Shown: positions 28,896 through 39,785 of the stretch, one piece after another | How the letters are laid out: every line of letters begins with the position of its first letter | Position numbering within the stretch: the stretch's first letter is position 1 | NCBI GenBank assembly: GCA_947258695.1 | Contig: CAMYJG010000004.1 | Coordinates: 1-64,000, forward strand | Direction: 5' to 3' | DNA: 64,000 nucleotides | Source: an uncultured Ectothiorhodospiraceae bacterium | GTDB taxonomy: Bacteria > Pseudomonadota > Gammaproteobacteria > UBA6429 > Thiohalophilaceae | Position numbers and translations under genes: made by a program | The notes under the pieces: generated by a model | Told to the model about the DNA's origin: nothing | Seen by the model: only the letters and a program-made list of their open reading frames with translations | The model's database searches: none

Positions 28896-31800
28896 ATGAA
28901 GTGGAGAGTTGTTATGCTGCGTAAGCTGGCTGTTTTTATTATATCTGCTGGTCTAACGATGTCGCCTTTGTCGGTCCAGGCGATGGGGTTTGGTGGAATT
29001 AAGTTAAAGTCTTCTTTAAATGAGAAGCTCAATGCGGAAGTGGCTTTATTGTCAGCAACCGAAAATGATATTCAAAGTCTGACAATTAAACTGGCGACTG
29101 AAGAAGCATTTTTGCGAGCAGGTATAGATAGGACTGCTCTTCTTAATAAACTTAAATTCAAAGTGAAAAAACGTGCAAATGGTGATCATTATATTCATGT
29201 CACCACGACGGAAACGGTACGTGAACCTTTCATGAATTTCCTCCTGGAATTGAACTGGAAAAATGGTCGCATGCTGCGTGAGTACACCATGCTCATCGAT
29301 CCACCTGGACGTGCTCCTAAACTCGTAGCTGAGCCAGCACCTGTCGTGGCTGAAACTACAGCCCCAGAACCCGTTGTCGAAGAGCCGGTTGTTGCCGCAG
29401 TTGATGAGCCCTCGCCGTTTGTTGAACCTGTCGTTGATATTGAACCCGTTGCTGAACCCGCACCAATGCCAGTATTAATGCCAGAACCGGTGGTTGAAGC
29501 TCCCGTTGAGTCTGATGAGCCGGTTGTTGCGATAGAACCTGAACCTGCACCAGAGCCTGAAGTTGCCATGGCTCCGGTTGAAGAAGTTGAGCCTGTTATC
29601 GATATTGAACCGGTTGTCGATATTGAGCCGGTAGTAGATATTCCTGCACCGGTTGAAGCTGAATCTGAAATGGTAACTGAAGCACCCGTTGATGAAGCGC
29701 CAGAAGTGTTTGATCCTGAGTCAGCTTTTGTCGAAGAAGATACCGGCGAGTTATGGCCACGTATTCCATTAACAGCGTATAGTGAATCTGGTGATGAACC
29801 TGTCGACGTTGATGAAGAAGTCGTTCAGGGTGAGATGGGTGATTTAGATTATGGAATCGTTAAGAAGAACGACAACCTGTGGGACATTGCTGAGAAACTT
29901 CGCCAGGGTGATGAAAGTGTTAGTGTTTACCAGGTCATGATGGCGTTATTGCAAAGCAATCCAGATGCTTTCGTTGATAACAATGTACATCGTTTAAAAG
30001 TCGGGCATGTTTTACGAATTGATGATCCTTCAGTGTTAACTTCATTGACGCGTCAAGAAGCCGCAAACTCTTTTATTGAACAAACTGAAAGCTGGAATAG
30101 TTACCGTCAACAAGTCGCTGAGGCTGCTGGCGTACAACCTATTATGGCTGGAGAAACCATTGCTGATGGTACAACGGATACAACAGGCACTTCAGGTGAA
30201 TTAACATTAGCCGCGCCTGATGGTGAAAGTTTGACTGCTGGTGGGGGTGCTAATGAAGAAACATTAAGTAACGACCTGGCAACCATGCAAGAACAGTTAC
30301 GCCAGGCTAAATCGGATGCAGGTACCATGCGTAGCCGTAATGTTGAATTAAATAACAAGCTTCAATCGCTTGAAGATGAGTTAAACCGCTTACAACGCTC
30401 TATCTCTGTAAAAGATGATGAGCTGGCAGCGTTGCAACAACAACTTTCTGATTTGAATCAACAACCTGTTGCTGTGCCTGAGCCAGAACAAGTCGCTACA
30501 CCAGAACCTGTTATTGAAACACCACAACCAGAAGTTGCTGAACCGGTTGTTGCGGAAACGCAGCCCGTAACAGAAGAACCTACTGCAGCAGAGCCAGCAC
30601 AAGTAGAAGTTACTCAGCCAGTTGGGGAACAACCTAAACCTGAGAAATCACCGGTTGAACTTGCTGAAGAAATTGCAGATAAAGAAGAAACAACAGCAGG
30701 CACAGAACAAGGTATTATGGATACCGTGATGGGAGTGGTTGCTTCAATTACTGCAGCCGCGACAGGGATAATTGCTGGGCTAAATCTCGGTGGTAATGCT
30801 TTATTATATATTGCTGCACCTATTGCGCTAATCTTACTCATTATCGTCATTATTGTTATTAAACGCCGTAGTCAGGGTGATAACTTCCAGGAGAGCATTC
30901 TCACAGGAGCAGCCACGGCAAATGAAGGTGCAGAAGAGGCAGCGGGTGTGCCAAGTAGTGACTCTACCACTTTCTCTGAAGAATCATCCTTCTTAAGTGA
31001 CTTTGCCATGAGTGGCGCCAGTGCGATTGAAGCGGATGATAGTGAAGTGGATCCTTTGACTGAAGCTGACGTCTTTATGGCTTATGGCCGGTATGAAGCA
31101 GCAGAAGAACGATTAAATGAAGCAATTCAAAATGAGCCTGGTCGCATGGAATTACGTGCCAAGTTACTTGAGTTGTATCATGCGACACAAAACAAAGATG
31201 CCTTTGAATCATCGGCAGAAGATTTTTATGCCAGCCTCGGTGGTAATGAAGCCGAAAGCCCATTATGGACAAAAGTGGTTAGTATGGGAGCAGAAATTGC
31301 ACCGGGCAATCCATTATTTAGTGGAGCTGGCGGCGCAGGTGGTACTGCAGCTGATATTCCAGCTACAAGTGAAGTTCCAATCATCGATGATCCGGGCATG
31401 GCGATGACTGATAGCCAGGTGATGGATATTGGATTAGAAACCGGTGTGTTTGCGGCGGCTGATTTAGGTGGTGCGGCTGAACCTGCCGCTGATGACATGG
31501 ACTTTAATTTGGACCTTGGTGAAAGTATAGAAACTGCTGATACTGCTTCAGCTGATGATATGGACTTTAATCTCGATATTGGTGGTGCAGAAGAACCGGC
31601 AGCAGCAGAAGAACCCGCAGCCGATCTTGATTTCAACCTTGATACGGGAACAGACTCTAGTGACGAACTTGTAACAGAGGATGCTGGTCTTGATTTCAAT
31701 TTAGACATCGGTGGCGGAGATGAGCCTGCTGCAGATCTTGATATGAACCTGGATATGGGAACCACTGAAGCTGCTGCAGAAGATAGCGGTGGACTGGATT

Positions 31801-32075
31801 TTGATCTTGATATTGGTGGTGATACAGCTGATGCCGGCTTAGATTTTGATACCGGTGGTGGTGACGAGTCACTGGATTTAAACCTGGATGCTTCTGATAC
31901 AGCTGATGCAGACATTGGCGGTGGTGATGAAGTTGGAACTAAACTCGACCTTGCTAAAGCTTATATTGATATGGGCGATCCAGAGGGTGCTCGCAGTATT
32001 CTGGACGAGGTAATGGATGAGGGAAGTAGTACACAAAAAGAAGAAGCGCAATCGCTATTGGGACAAATTGCGTAA
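28896..32075 (+). CDS. fimV: FimV-type pilus assembly/polarity protein
   Basis: Large inner-membrane protein (1059 residues) with the FimV plan. A signal peptide (IISAGLTMSPLSVQA) precedes the conserved N-terminal domain (GFGGIKLKSSLNEKLNAEVALLS). A long Pro/Glu/Val-rich linker leads to a LysM-like segment (YGIVKKNDNLWDIAEKLRQ), a coiled coil near 455-525, and a membrane helix (LLYIAAPIALILLIIVIIVI, about 650-670). The acidic cytoplasmic tail carries repeated DFNLDxG units and ends in the FimV TPR-like motif KLDLAKAYIDMGDPEGAR. It binds peptidoglycan and affects type IV pili and cell polarity in relatives. Start at 28896 has GAGGGA upstream; ATG 28914 is also possible. Confidence 0.92.
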   Translation: MKWRVVMLRKLAVFIISAGLTMSPLSVQAMGFGGIKLKSSLNEKLNAEVALLSATENDIQSLTIKLATEEAFLRAGIDRTALLNKLKFKVKKRANGDHYIHVTTTETVREPFMNFLLELNWKNGRMLREYTMLIDPPGRAPKLVAEPAPVVAETTAPEPVVEEPVVAAVDEPSPFVEPVVDIEPVAEPAPMPVLMPEPVVEAPVESDEPVVAIEPEPAPEPEVAMAPVEEVEPVIDIEPVVDIEPVVDIPAPVEAESEMVTEAPVDEAPEVFDPESAFVEEDTGELWPRIPLTAYSESGDEPVDVDEEVVQGEMGDLDYGIVKKNDNLWDIAEKLRQGDESVSVYQVMMALLQSNPDAFVDNNVHRLKVGHVLRIDDPSVLTSLTRQEAANSFIEQTESWNSYRQQVAEAAGVQPIMAGETIADGTTDTTGTSGELTLAAPDGESLTAGGGANEETLSNDLATMQEQLRQAKSDAGTMRSRNVELNNKLQSLEDELNRLQRSISVKDDELAALQQQLSDLNQQPVAVPEPEQVATPEPVIETPQPEVAEPVVAETQPVTEEPTAAEPAQVEVTQPVGEQPKPEKSPVELAEEIADKEETTAGTEQGIMDTVMGVVASITAAATGIIAGLNLGGNALLYIAAPIALILLIIVIIVIKRRSQGDNFQESILTGAATANEGAEEAAGVPSSDSTTFSEESSFLSDFAMSGASAIEADDSEVDPLTEADVFMAYGRYEAAEERLNEAIQNEPGRMELRAKLLELYHATQNKDAFESSAEDFYASLGGNEAESPLWTKVVSMGAEIAPGNPLFSGAGGAGGTAADIPATSEVPIIDDPGMAMTDSQVMDIGLETGVFAAADLGGAAEPAADDMDFNLDLGESIETADTASADDMDFNLDIGGAEEPAAAEEPAADLDFNLDTGTDSSDELVTEDAGLDFNLDIGGGDEPAADLDMNLDMGTTEAAAEDSGGLDFDLDIGGDTADAGLDFDTGGGDESLDLNLDASDTADADIGGGDEVGTKLDLAKAYIDMGDPEGARSILDEVMDEGSSTQKEEAQSLLGQIA

Positions 32076-32126
32076 AGTACCATTGAGTTGATTACGCTTT
32101 AATGTAATACAATCAACTTCTTCTCA

Positions 32127-32160
32127 GGGCCACACCATACTTGGTGTGGCCTTCTTGTTT
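32127..32160 (+). terminator. Intrinsic terminator after fimV
   Basis: GGCCACACC and GGTGTGGCC form a 9-bp stem with a 6-base loop, followed by a T-rich tract (TTCTTGTTT). Confidence 0.8.
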
Positions 32161-32192
32161 ATATAAATAGGAAATAAGTTAAATACATTACT

Positions 32193-32972
32193 ATGAGAAT
32201 TGCTTTGGGCGTAGAGTACGATGGCCGCGCATTTTGTGGATGGCAGTTTCAGGATCATTCACCTTCAGTACAAGAAGCGGTTGAAAAGGCATTAAGCAAA
32301 GTCGCCAATCATTTTGTACGCGTGGTGTGTGCCGGACGTACAGATACGGGTGTGCATGCAACAGAGCAGGTTATCCATTTTGATACCGAAGTGACACGAG
32401 AAGCACATCAATGGATTAGTGGTGCTAATGCTAATTTACCTGAAGGCGTTTCTATTTTATGGGCGCAGCAAGTGAGTGATGATTTTCACGCCCGCTTTAA
32501 AGCTTTTCGCCGCGCTTACCGCTATATTATTTTTTCCCGTAATGTCAGGCCATCTTATTTAAATGGCTTGGTTACATGGGATTATCGTAAGCTGGATGAG
32601 CAACGTATGCAGCAAGCGGCAAATTATCTGCTTGGTGAACATGACTTTTCTTCTTACCGGGCATTGGGTTGCCAGGCCAAGTCACCGGTACGCACACTTC
32701 ATCAATTTGATGTAAGCAGGCAGGGCAACTATATTTTTTTAGATATTGAAGCCAATGCCTTTTTACACCACATGGTGCGAAATATGGCCGGCGTATTGAT
32801 GTCTATCGGTGCAGGTGAACAGGAACCGGAGTGGGCAAAAGAAGTACTGGAGCTAAAAGATCGTACCCTGGGTGGTATTACCGCACCACCACATGGTTTA
32901 TACCTGGTCAGGGTGGATTACCCTGAAGAATTTGTTTTGCCTAAAGTGATTAATCTGCCATTATTTGGTTAA
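32193..32972 (+). CDS. truA: tRNA pseudouridine(38-40) synthase
   Basis: Isomerises uridines 38-40 in the tRNA anticodon stem. 259 residues. Catalytic aspartate in the CAGRTDTGVHA motif, preceded by GVEYDGRAFCGWQFQ; RAYRYIIFSR and NAFLHHMVRNMAGVLMSIG are also family-typical. No pseudouridine is made without that aspartate. fimV upstream is the usual neighbour in pseudomonad-like genomes. Confidence 0.95.
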   Translation: MRIALGVEYDGRAFCGWQFQDHSPSVQEAVEKALSKVANHFVRVVCAGRTDTGVHATEQVIHFDTEVTREAHQWISGANANLPEGVSILWAQQVSDDFHARFKAFRRAYRYIIFSRNVRPSYLNGLVTWDYRKLDEQRMQQAANYLLGEHDFSSYRALGCQAKSPVRTLHQFDVSRQGNYIFLDIEANAFLHHMVRNMAGVLMSIGAGEQEPEWAKEVLELKDRTLGGITAPPHGLYLVRVDYPEEFVLPKVINLPLFG

Positions 32973-33003
32973 TCCATTTTCATTATTCAGCTTGTAAAAA
33001 TTT

Positions 33004-33612
33004 TTAGTTCTTAAATTTTCGCAACCACCGCGGTGAATATAGTAAGCCGAGAATAACACCACAGACCAGCCCAATGGTATGCGCCATATTGGCAATATTG
33101 CCAACTAAGCCAAGCCAACAGACAATAAACCAAATTAACATCATAACTGTGGTACTTTGATTAAGCCCTATTCCTGAACGCGGGTTATATTTTCCCTGGG
33201 CCCATACATATCCGAGTAAACCGTAAACAACACCTGACATACCACCGAAGATAGGACCGCTCCAAAGATATTGAGCCAGGTTAGACAAAATGGCAATAAT
33301 GATAACCAGGGTAAACATGCGATCAGAGTTCTGTCGTTGTTCAACAGCACTGCCTAACTGATATAGCCAAAGCATATTAAAAACAATATGTAGAATACCA
33401 AAGTGAATAATAATGGGTGTAAGCAAACGCCATAGCTGGCCTTTTAGAATTTCAGGAAGTCCCTGGCGGTATTCTGAAATAAATAAAACATGAAGAAACT
33501 GGAAGTCTCTGCCTAGCTTGGAAAACAGGGCAACAATCAGGCTAAGCGCAATTAAGCTAGCGGTTACTTTGTTGTAACGTGCCCACAGTTTTAATTGTTC
33601 AAATCCATTCAT
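33004..33612 (-). CDS. Rhomboid-family intramembrane protease
   Basis: A 202-residue membrane protein with about six helices. The catalytic serine is in GGMSGVVYGLLGYVW (GxSG), and the partner histidine is in MAHTIGLVCGVILGLLY. The conserved His-Asn pair of the oxyanion region is seen in HFGILHIVFNMLWLYQLG. Catalytic residues are therefore complete. Substrate unknown. It shares orientation with hppA but lies downstream of the latter's terminator... on the minus strand it is read after hppA, separated by 93 bp. Confidence 0.88.
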   Translation of the reverse strand: MNGFEQLKLWARYNKVTASLIALSLIVALFSKLGRDFQFLHVLFISEYRQGLPEILKGQLWRLLTPIIIHFGILHIVFNMLWLYQLGSAVEQRQNSDRMFTLVIIIAILSNLAQYLWSGPIFGGMSGVVYGLLGYVWAQGKYNPRSGIGLNQSTTVMMLIWFIVCWLGLVGNIANMAHTIGLVCGVILGLLYSPRWLRKFKN

Positions 33613-33655
33613 AATGTTTTAAGTCTGTATTCAATATCGCTGTGATTTTAGGCAT

Positions 33656-33685
33656 AAAAAAAGGGGTTTTAAAACCCCTTTATTC
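33656..33685. terminator. Intrinsic terminator after hppA
   Basis: AAAGGGGTTTTAAAACCCCTTT is a near-perfect palindrome with a T-run on the minus strand (A-run AAAAAAA on the plus strand left side). It follows the hppA stop and lies before the rhomboid gene on the same strand. Confidence 0.85.
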
Positions 33686-33705
33686 AACAATCCAAAATTA
33701 AAATT

Positions 33706-35745
33706 TTAGAGTAATGGTACGATTAATAACGCAACAATATTCATAATTTTAATCAATGGATTTATTGCAGGGCCTGCAGTATCTTTGTACGGGTCACCCA
33801 CCGTATCACCGGTTACGGCTGCTTTATGTGCATCTGAACCTTTGCCGCCATGATTACCATCTTCGATATATTTTTTCGCGTTATCCCAGGCACCACCACC
33901 GGTTGTCATCGATATAGCGACGAATAAACCGGTAACGATAGTACCGATTAGAACACCACCTAATGCTTCAGCGCCTAAGGTTAAACCGACAATGATTGGC
34001 ACGGCGACCGGTAATAAAGAAGGAATAATCATTTCTTTAATCGCGGCCTTGGTTAACATATCGACTGCTTTTGAATAGTCAGGTTGTTGTGAGCGATCCA
34101 TGATACCTGGCATTTCTTTAAACTGACGACGTACTTCGTTAACGATATCACCAGCAGCACGACCGACCGCTTCCATTGCCATTGCTCCAAATAAGTAGGG
34201 AATCAGGCCACCAATGAACAGACCGATGATGACCTTGTGGTTAGACAGTTCGAAAGCCAAAACTTGGCCGCTAGCGGCTAATGTATTGGTGTAATCAGCA
34301 AACAAGACTAACGTGGCCAGACCTGCTGAACCAATCGCGTAACCTTTGGTTACTGCTTTGGTTGTATTACCGACGGCATCGAGTGCATCGGTAGTGTTAC
34401 GAACATCTTCAGGAAGCTCTGCCATTTCAGCAATACCACCGGCGTTATCGGTAATCGGACCGTATGCATCAAGCGCTACAATGATACCGGTCATCGATAA
34501 CATTGAGGTTGCTGCAATAGCAATACCGTATAAACCTGCAAAGTGATAAGCACCATAAATAGAAGCACAAACTGAAAGTACCGGTAGAGCAGTAGAACGC
34601 ATTGATACACCCAAACCGGCAATCACGTTAGTACCGTCACCGGTAGTTGATGCTGCGGCAATGTGTTTGACAGGAGCGTACTCAGTTGCCGTGTAGTATT
34701 CAGTAATCACGATCATGGCCACAGTTAACGCTAAACCAATCAGAGATGAATAATAGAACTCTACTGCACCGGCCGTTGCACCGTTATCCAGTGTTAGCGT
34801 TACTTCTGCCATCATATTATTGGTAACAAAGTAAAAGGCAATTGCTGAGAAAACGGCGGCAATCCCTGTTGCCTTATAAAGGGCATTCATGATTTTGGCA
34901 CCATCTGAGGTACTGACAAAGAAGGTACCGATGATCGAACCAATAATTGAAACACCACCAAGAACCAATGGGTAAGTGACTGCAAGTTCACCAATGTCTT
35001 TTAATAACAAGCCTCCGAGTAACATGGTTGCAATAATGGTCACCGCGTAGGTTTCAAATAAATCAGCGGCCATACCGGCACAGTCGCCGACGTTATCACC
35101 GACGTTATCTGCAATAACGGCCGGGTTACGTGGATCATCTTCAGGGATACCGGCTTCCACTTTGCCAACGATGTCAGCACCAACGTCTGCGCCCTTGGTG
35201 AAGATGCCGCCACCTAAGCGAGCAAAAATGGAAATCAGTGAGCCGCCAAATGCTAAACCCACTAATGCATGAAGCGCATCATCTTGTGTGACACCCATAC
35301 TGTGTAAAGCGGTGTAATAACCCGCAACACCTAACAGGCCAAGACCGACCACTAACATACCGGTGATAGCGCCGCCTTTAAATGCGACGTGTAAAGCCGG
35401 GTTAATGCCATCTTTCGCTGCTTCGGCGGTACGTGAATTGGCACGAACGGAAACATGCATACCAATGTAACCCGCTGCACCAGAGAGAATGGCGCCAATA
35501 GCAAAACCAATGGCGGTGTGTGCACCTAATGCAAACCACATTGCGATGAATAAAATAATACCGACGACTGAGATGGCTTTATATTGTCTTGCCAGGTAGG
35601 CAATCGCACCTTCTTGTACGGCATTAGAAATGCGTTGCATTTCTTCATTACCTTGAGATTTGGATAAAATATTAAAAATTGAAATAACGCCATAAGCTAT
35701 ACCGGCGAGGGCACAAACTAGAGCAATGATTAGACCCGTGGACAT
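33706..35745 (-). CDS. hppA: Membrane-bound H+-translocating pyrophosphatase (K+-independent type)
   Basis: Pumps protons using pyrophosphate hydrolysis. The 679-residue protein is composed of about 16 membrane helices. Active-site motifs are [41 protein letters not shown], and the C-terminal [21 protein letters not shown]. The [10 protein letters not shown] segment has lysine where K+-dependent enzymes have alanine (GNTTAA), so it should not need K+. A strong ribosome site (AGGGAGAAAGC) precedes the ATG. Monocistronic with its own terminator. Confidence 0.95.
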   Translation of the reverse strand: MSTGLIIALVCALAGIAYGVISIFNILSKSQGNEEMQRISNAVQEGAIAYLARQYKAISVVGIILFIAMWFALGAHTAIGFAIGAILSGAAGYIGMHVSVRANSRTAEAAKDGINPALHVAFKGGAITGMLVVGLGLLGVAGYYTALHSMGVTQDDALHALVGLAFGGSLISIFARLGGGIFTKGADVGADIVGKVEAGIPEDDPRNPAVIADNVGDNVGDCAGMAADLFETYAVTIIATMLLGGLLLKDIGELAVTYPLVLGGVSIIGSIIGTFFVSTSDGAKIMNALYKATGIAAVFSAIAFYFVTNNMMAEVTLTLDNGATAGAVEFYYSSLIGLALTVAMIVITEYYTATEYAPVKHIAAASTTGDGTNVIAGLGVSMRSTALPVLSVCASIYGAYHFAGLYGIAIAATSMLSMTGIIVALDAYGPITDNAGGIAEMAELPEDVRNTTDALDAVGNTTKAVTKGYAIGSAGLATLVLFADYTNTLAASGQVLAFELSNHKVIIGLFIGGLIPYLFGAMAMEAVGRAAGDIVNEVRRQFKEMPGIMDRSQQPDYSKAVDMLTKAAIKEMIIPSLLPVAVPIIVGLTLGAEALGGVLIGTIVTGLFVAISMTTGGGAWDNAKKYIEDGNHGGKGSDAHKAAVTGDTVGDPYKDTAGPAINPLIKIMNIVALLIVPLL

Positions 35746-35820
35746 GATGCTTTCTCCCTTTAGTACTTGGAACTAATTAGCGATTCGAATTGTTATTTCT
35801 TCATGCTAACGGGTTTTTGT

Positions 35821-35834
35821 TGATGACGTCATCA
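35821..35834. promoter_or_regulatory. Perfect palindrome between hppA and trpF
   Basis: TGATGACGTCATCA is a 14-bp perfect palindrome 76 bp upstream of the hppA start. It may be a dimeric regulator site; no specific regulator is recognised. Confidence 0.3.
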
Positions 35835-36030
35835 TGTGTTTTTATTGGTCTATCTCAGCATTTAATACCCCTAAAAGTCATATTGATACATGTTTTTTTG
35901 TCTTAATTAAGATTAAGCAAATGACATTATTGTAAATACAAAAGCATTACTCATTGAGTTAGCGGAATTCGCTAAGTTACTGTAAAATAAGCTTCTTCAC
36001 TACGATTTTCATGGTTATTAGGGCATTCTG

Positions 36031-36654
36031 TTGCATACACGTATTAAAATCTGTGGGATTAAACATCTCGATGATGCGCTTAAGGCAATTGAATATGGCG
36101 CGGATGCGATTGGATTAATTTTTGTAGAAAAGAGTCCGCGCTTTGTTAGCCTGACAGATGCCCGGGTAATAGCTGAATCACTGCCGCCATTTGTGACAGT
36201 GGTCGGTTTGTTTATGGACGCTGCAGAAGAAACAATAAGAGAAGCCTTGAAGGTGGTACCGATTAATTTATTGCAGTTTCATGGCGATGAACCCCCTGCA
36301 TTTTGTGAGCAATTTGGACTGCCATATATTAAAGTGTTAAGAATGCGCGAAAACGTCAATGTGGTGGCATTTGCTCAGGAACACCCAAACGCTTCAGGAA
36401 TTTTGCTCGATACCTATAGTAAAGGCGGTGCCGGTGGTGGAACAGGACAAACGTTTGACTGGAGTATGATTCCAGACCATGTACCATTACCGCTGATTTT
36501 GGCAGGTGGCTTAAATCCAGATAATGTTGCCGCTGCAGTCGAAAAGGTGAAGCCTTACGCAGTAGATGTGAGTAGTGGTGTTGAGTCCGAACCAACAATT
36601 AAAGATCACAATAAAATAGAACAGTTTATTAAAGAGGTACAGCGAATTGGCTGA
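36031..36654 (+). CDS. trpF: Phosphoribosylanthranilate isomerase
   Basis: TIM-barrel enzyme of tryptophan synthesis, 207 residues. The N-terminal KICGI motif carries the catalytic cysteine, [14 protein letters not shown] follows, and [10 protein letters not shown] and GVDVSSGVE-like [10 protein letters not shown] near the end bind phosphate and supply the catalytic aspartate. The start is TTG, only a few residues before RIKICGI as usual. trpB begins within its last codons. Confidence 0.95.
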   Translation: MHTRIKICGIKHLDDALKAIEYGADAIGLIFVEKSPRFVSLTDARVIAESLPPFVTVVGLFMDAAEETIREALKVVPINLLQFHGDEPPAFCEQFGLPYIKVLRMRENVNVVAFAQEHPNASGILLDTYSKGGAGGGTGQTFDWSMIPDHVPLPLILAGGLNPDNVAAAVEKVKPYAVDVSSGVESEPTIKDHNKIEQFIKEVQRIG

Positions 36655-37858
36655 AGCAGAAACAAAGTATCAACAACCCGATGATAAGGGGCATTTTGGT
36701 GTTTATGGCGGTCTTTTTGTCGCAGAAACACTAATGGAACCTCTTACCGAATTACGTCTAGCCTATGAAAAGTACATGGTTGATAAAGATTTTTTAGCCG
36801 AGCTGGATTGGGAATTACAAAATTACGTTGGCCGACCTTCACCACTATATTTAGCTGAGCGTTGGTCTAGAGAACTCGGTGGGGCAAAGATTTATCTTAA
36901 ACGCGAAGATTTAAATCATACCGGTGCACACAAAATCAATAACACGGTTGGCCAGGCTTTGCTGGCAAAGCGTATGGGTAAAACCCGTATTATTGCTGAA
37001 ACTGGAGCAGGTCAGCATGGTGTTGCCACTGCTACCGTATGTGCACGTTTAGGGCTTGAGTGTATCGTTTATATGGGGCAGGTTGATATTGAACGCCAAG
37101 CTGCAAATGTTTATCGAATGAAGTTATTAGGCGCCAAAGTCGTGCCAGTGACGGCAGGTTCAGCCACGCTAAAAGATGCTTTAAATGAAGCCATGCGTGA
37201 CTGGGTGACCAATATTGATGACACCTTTTATATCATCGGTACCGTTGCGGGACCCCATCCTTATCCGGCGATGGTACGTGATTTTCAAACCATTATTGGC
37301 CGTGAAGCACGTGATCAGATTCAACAGCATGAAGGTCGATTGCCCAATGCATTAGTGGCCTGTGTGGGCGGTGGTTCAAATGCGATTGGTTTATTCCATC
37401 CTTTTATCGATGATAAAGATGTCGCAATTTACGGTGTTGAAGCGGCAGGCGATGGGATTGAGACAGGTAACCATGCTGCTCCACTTTGTGCGGGCAAACC
37501 GGGTGTTTTACACGGAAACCGCACCTACCTGATTGAAGATAATGATGGTCAGATAATAGAGACTCACTCAATTTCAGCTGGGCTTGATTACCCGGGCGTT
37601 GGTCCAGAGCATGCCTGGTTAAAAGATATTGGCCGTGCGGAATACGTTGCCATCAGTGATACAGAAGCGTTACAAGCATTCCATGATCTAACTAAGATTG
37701 AAGGTATTATCCCGGCTCTCGAATCCAGCCATGCTCTGGGTTATGCCGCAAAATTAGCACCAACAATGGATAAAGATAAAATTATTATTGTTAATCTCTC
37801 TGGGCGCGGTGATAAAGATATTCATACCGTGGCGACGCTTGAGGGGATCAACGTATGA
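36647..37858 (+). CDS. trpB: Tryptophan synthase beta chain
   Basis: PLP enzyme joining indole and serine. 403 residues; the PLP lysine is in HTGAHKINN, the carboxylate loop is ETGAGQHG, and the phosphate-binding loop is VGGGSNAIG. The TTG start at 36647 overlaps the trpF end by 8 bases and is preceded by AGAGGTA; the N-terminal extension before GHFGVYGG is ordinary. Translationally coupled to trpA through an ATGA overlap. Confidence 0.96.
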   Translation: MAEAETKYQQPDDKGHFGVYGGLFVAETLMEPLTELRLAYEKYMVDKDFLAELDWELQNYVGRPSPLYLAERWSRELGGAKIYLKREDLNHTGAHKINNTVGQALLAKRMGKTRIIAETGAGQHGVATATVCARLGLECIVYMGQVDIERQAANVYRMKLLGAKVVPVTAGSATLKDALNEAMRDWVTNIDDTFYIIGTVAGPHPYPAMVRDFQTIIGREARDQIQQHEGRLPNALVACVGGGSNAIGLFHPFIDDKDVAIYGVEAAGDGIETGNHAAPLCAGKPGVLHGNRTYLIEDNDGQIIETHSISAGLDYPGVGPEHAWLKDIGRAEYVAISDTEALQAFHDLTKIEGIIPALESSHALGYAAKLAPTMDKDKIIIVNLSGRGDKDIHTVATLEGINV

Positions 37859-38673
37859 GTCGAAATGACATGAATAGAATCGCGACAAGATTTGAGCTGC
37901 GTGCCAAAGAGGGACGTAAATTGTTGATCCCCTATTTTACCGCAGGCGATCCAAAACCAGAAAACGCGGTGCCGATGATGCATGCCATGGTTGAGGCAGG
38001 TGCTGATCTTATCGAATTAGGTGTGCCTTTCTCCGATCCGATGGCAGAAGGCCCGGTAATTCAAAAGGCGATGGAACGAGCATTAGAACATCATGTCAGT
38101 TTGAAAGATGTCATGGAAATGGTGGCAGAATTTCGTCAAAAAGATACAGAAACACCAGTAATATTAATGGGTTACCTTAACCCGGTGGAAATCATGGGTT
38201 ACCAGGAATTTGCCCAATCTGCGAGTAAAGCGGGTGTGGATGGTATATTAACCGTTGATATTCCCCCTGAAGAAGCCTCTGATTATGTAAAAGCCATGAA
38301 AAACGAGGGAATTGACCGTATTTTTCTTATTTCCCCAACCACCACTGAACAAAGAATTAAGGCAATAAATGATGCCAGCGGCGGCTTTTTGTACTATGTT
38401 TCATTAAAAGGGGTGACTGGTGCAGGTCATTTAGACATAAATGCGGTACAGGATCGCGTTTCGACGATACGCTCGTTGACAGATTTACCGGTCGGGGTAG
38501 GCTTCGGTATCAAGGATGCTGAATCAGCCGCCAGCATAGCCAATGTTGCGGATGCCGTTGTAGTCGGTAGTGCTATTGTGAAACGTATTGAGGAAAATCT
38601 TGATTCGGCCGATAATGCAATGAAAGCCGTTTGCGAATTATTAACCGAGATGCGGCAAGCTCTCGATAGTTAA
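37855..38673 (+). CDS. trpA: Tryptophan synthase alpha chain
   Basis: Cleaves indole-3-glycerol phosphate and channels indole to TrpB. 272 residues; catalytic glutamate and aspartate are in [19 protein letters not shown] and [21 protein letters not shown] and the phosphate-binding [11 protein letters not shown] are typical. Start overlaps the trpB stop (ATGA). Confidence 0.96.
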   Translation: MSRNDMNRIATRFELRAKEGRKLLIPYFTAGDPKPENAVPMMHAMVEAGADLIELGVPFSDPMAEGPVIQKAMERALEHHVSLKDVMEMVAEFRQKDTETPVILMGYLNPVEIMGYQEFAQSASKAGVDGILTVDIPPEEASDYVKAMKNEGIDRIFLISPTTTEQRIKAINDASGGFLYYVSLKGVTGAGHLDINAVQDRVSTIRSLTDLPVGVGFGIKDAESAASIANVADAVVVGSAIVKRIEENLDSADNAMKAVCELLTEMRQALDS

Positions 38674-38739
38674 ATTGAGATGAAAAAATAAACGCTTACA
38701 ATTACGAAAAAGCATAAATAATAAGATAGGGTTTGATTA

Positions 38740-39600
38740 ATGAATTGGTTTAGCAAATTATTACCAGAGCGTATTCGAATTGATGGTGAGTCACGTAAAA
38801 GTGTGCCAGAAGGGCTATGGACCAAATGTACTGCCTGTGGCGCCGTATTATACCGTGCTGAAATGGAACGTAATCTGGATGTTTGTCCAAAGTGCGATCA
38901 ACATGCCCGAGTCGGTGCACGCTGGCGCCTGGAACGTTTCCTCGATGACGAAGGGCGTACTGAAATTGCTGAAAATCTGAAACCTGTTGATGCGCTTAAA
39001 TTTAAAGATTTAAAAAAGTATAAAGATCGACTATCCCAGGCACAAAAAGCGACAGCTGAAAATGATGCCTTAATTGCTATGAAAGGCACAGTGAAGGGTG
39101 TACCTGTTGTTGCCGCTGCGTTTGAATTTAAATTCATGGGTGGTTCAATGGGTTCAGTGGTAGGGGAACGTTTTGTCCGTGCAGTTAATATTTGTTTAAA
39201 AGAAAATTTACCGCTAGTTTGTTACTCAGCAAGTGGTGGTGCCCGGATGCAGGAAGCCTTGTTCTCGTTAATGCAAATGGCTAAAACCAGTGCCGCTTTG
39301 GCGCGTATGCGTAAGCAGTCTTTACCTTTTATTTCTATTATGACCGATCCTACTATGGGTGGTGTCTCAGCCAGTTTAGCGATGTTAGGTGATATTAATA
39401 TCGCTGAGCCAAATGCGTTAATTGGTTTTGCTGGCCCTCGTGTAATCGAACAAACCGTTCGTGAAGTCCTTCCTGAAGGTTTTCAACGTAGTGAGTTTTT
39501 ATTAGAGCACGGCGCGATTGATATGATTGTTGATCGACGTGATATGCGGGATAAGGTCGTCAGTTTAATTACTATGATGATGCATAAACCAGCAGCATGA
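38740..39600 (+). CDS. accD: Acetyl-CoA carboxylase carboxyltransferase subunit beta
   Basis: Beta subunit of the carboxyltransferase in fatty acid synthesis, 286 residues. The N-terminal zinc ribbon has four cysteines (CTACG and CPKC, residues about 30-55). The crotonase-fold part contains [28 protein letters not shown] and PTMGGVSAS. trpA-accD-folC is the standard gammaproteobacterial order. Confidence 0.96.
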   Translation: MNWFSKLLPERIRIDGESRKSVPEGLWTKCTACGAVLYRAEMERNLDVCPKCDQHARVGARWRLERFLDDEGRTEIAENLKPVDALKFKDLKKYKDRLSQAQKATAENDALIAMKGTVKGVPVVAAAFEFKFMGGSMGSVVGERFVRAVNICLKENLPLVCYSASGGARMQEALFSLMQMAKTSAALARMRKQSLPFISIMTDPTMGGVSASLAMLGDINIAEPNALIGFAGPRVIEQTVREVLPEGFQRSEFLLEHGAIDMIVDRRDMRDKVVSLITMMMHKPAA

Positions 39601-39610
39601 TTCATCTTTT

Positions 39611-39702
39611 CCGCTCTGGCGGCGTTAAAAATCATCTCAAAATACTCATTTACTAAATGTAAATTCCGTTTTTTCGATAATTTTTGCCTTGCCAGAACGA
39701 AA
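39611..39702. repeat. Intergenic repeat, family D (accD-folC gap)
   Basis: Contains CTCATTTACTAAATGTAAATTCCG, matching the copy at 43975 in its core (CTCATTTACT..ATGTAAA.TCCG). The ends form an inverted repeat (CTGGCG/TGCCAG). The inner dyad is CATTTAC/GTAAA. Extrapolation from general knowledge: similar motifs are common between genes in many gammaproteobacteria. Confidence 0.6.
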
Positions 39703-39738
39703 AATCTTTCTCATGTTTTGCTTGTGTAGTTTTGATTT

Positions 39739-39772
39739 AAAGGGGTGGTTGAAAAACCACCCTTTTTATTTT
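39739..39772. terminator. Intrinsic terminator before folC
   Basis: GGGGTGGTT and AACCACCC arms with a GAAAA loop, then a T-run. It closes the trpFBA-accD unit, about 140 bp after accD and beyond the family D repeat, just before folC. Confidence 0.85.
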
Positions 39773-39785
39773 TGAGTTTGTAAAA

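Noticed and set aside
31226-31915. 229-codon open frame on the minus strand inside fimV
   Set aside because: It mirrors the Asp/Ala/Gly-rich repeats of FimV, giving a low-complexity Ser/Pro/Ala product with no family match. A shadow frame.
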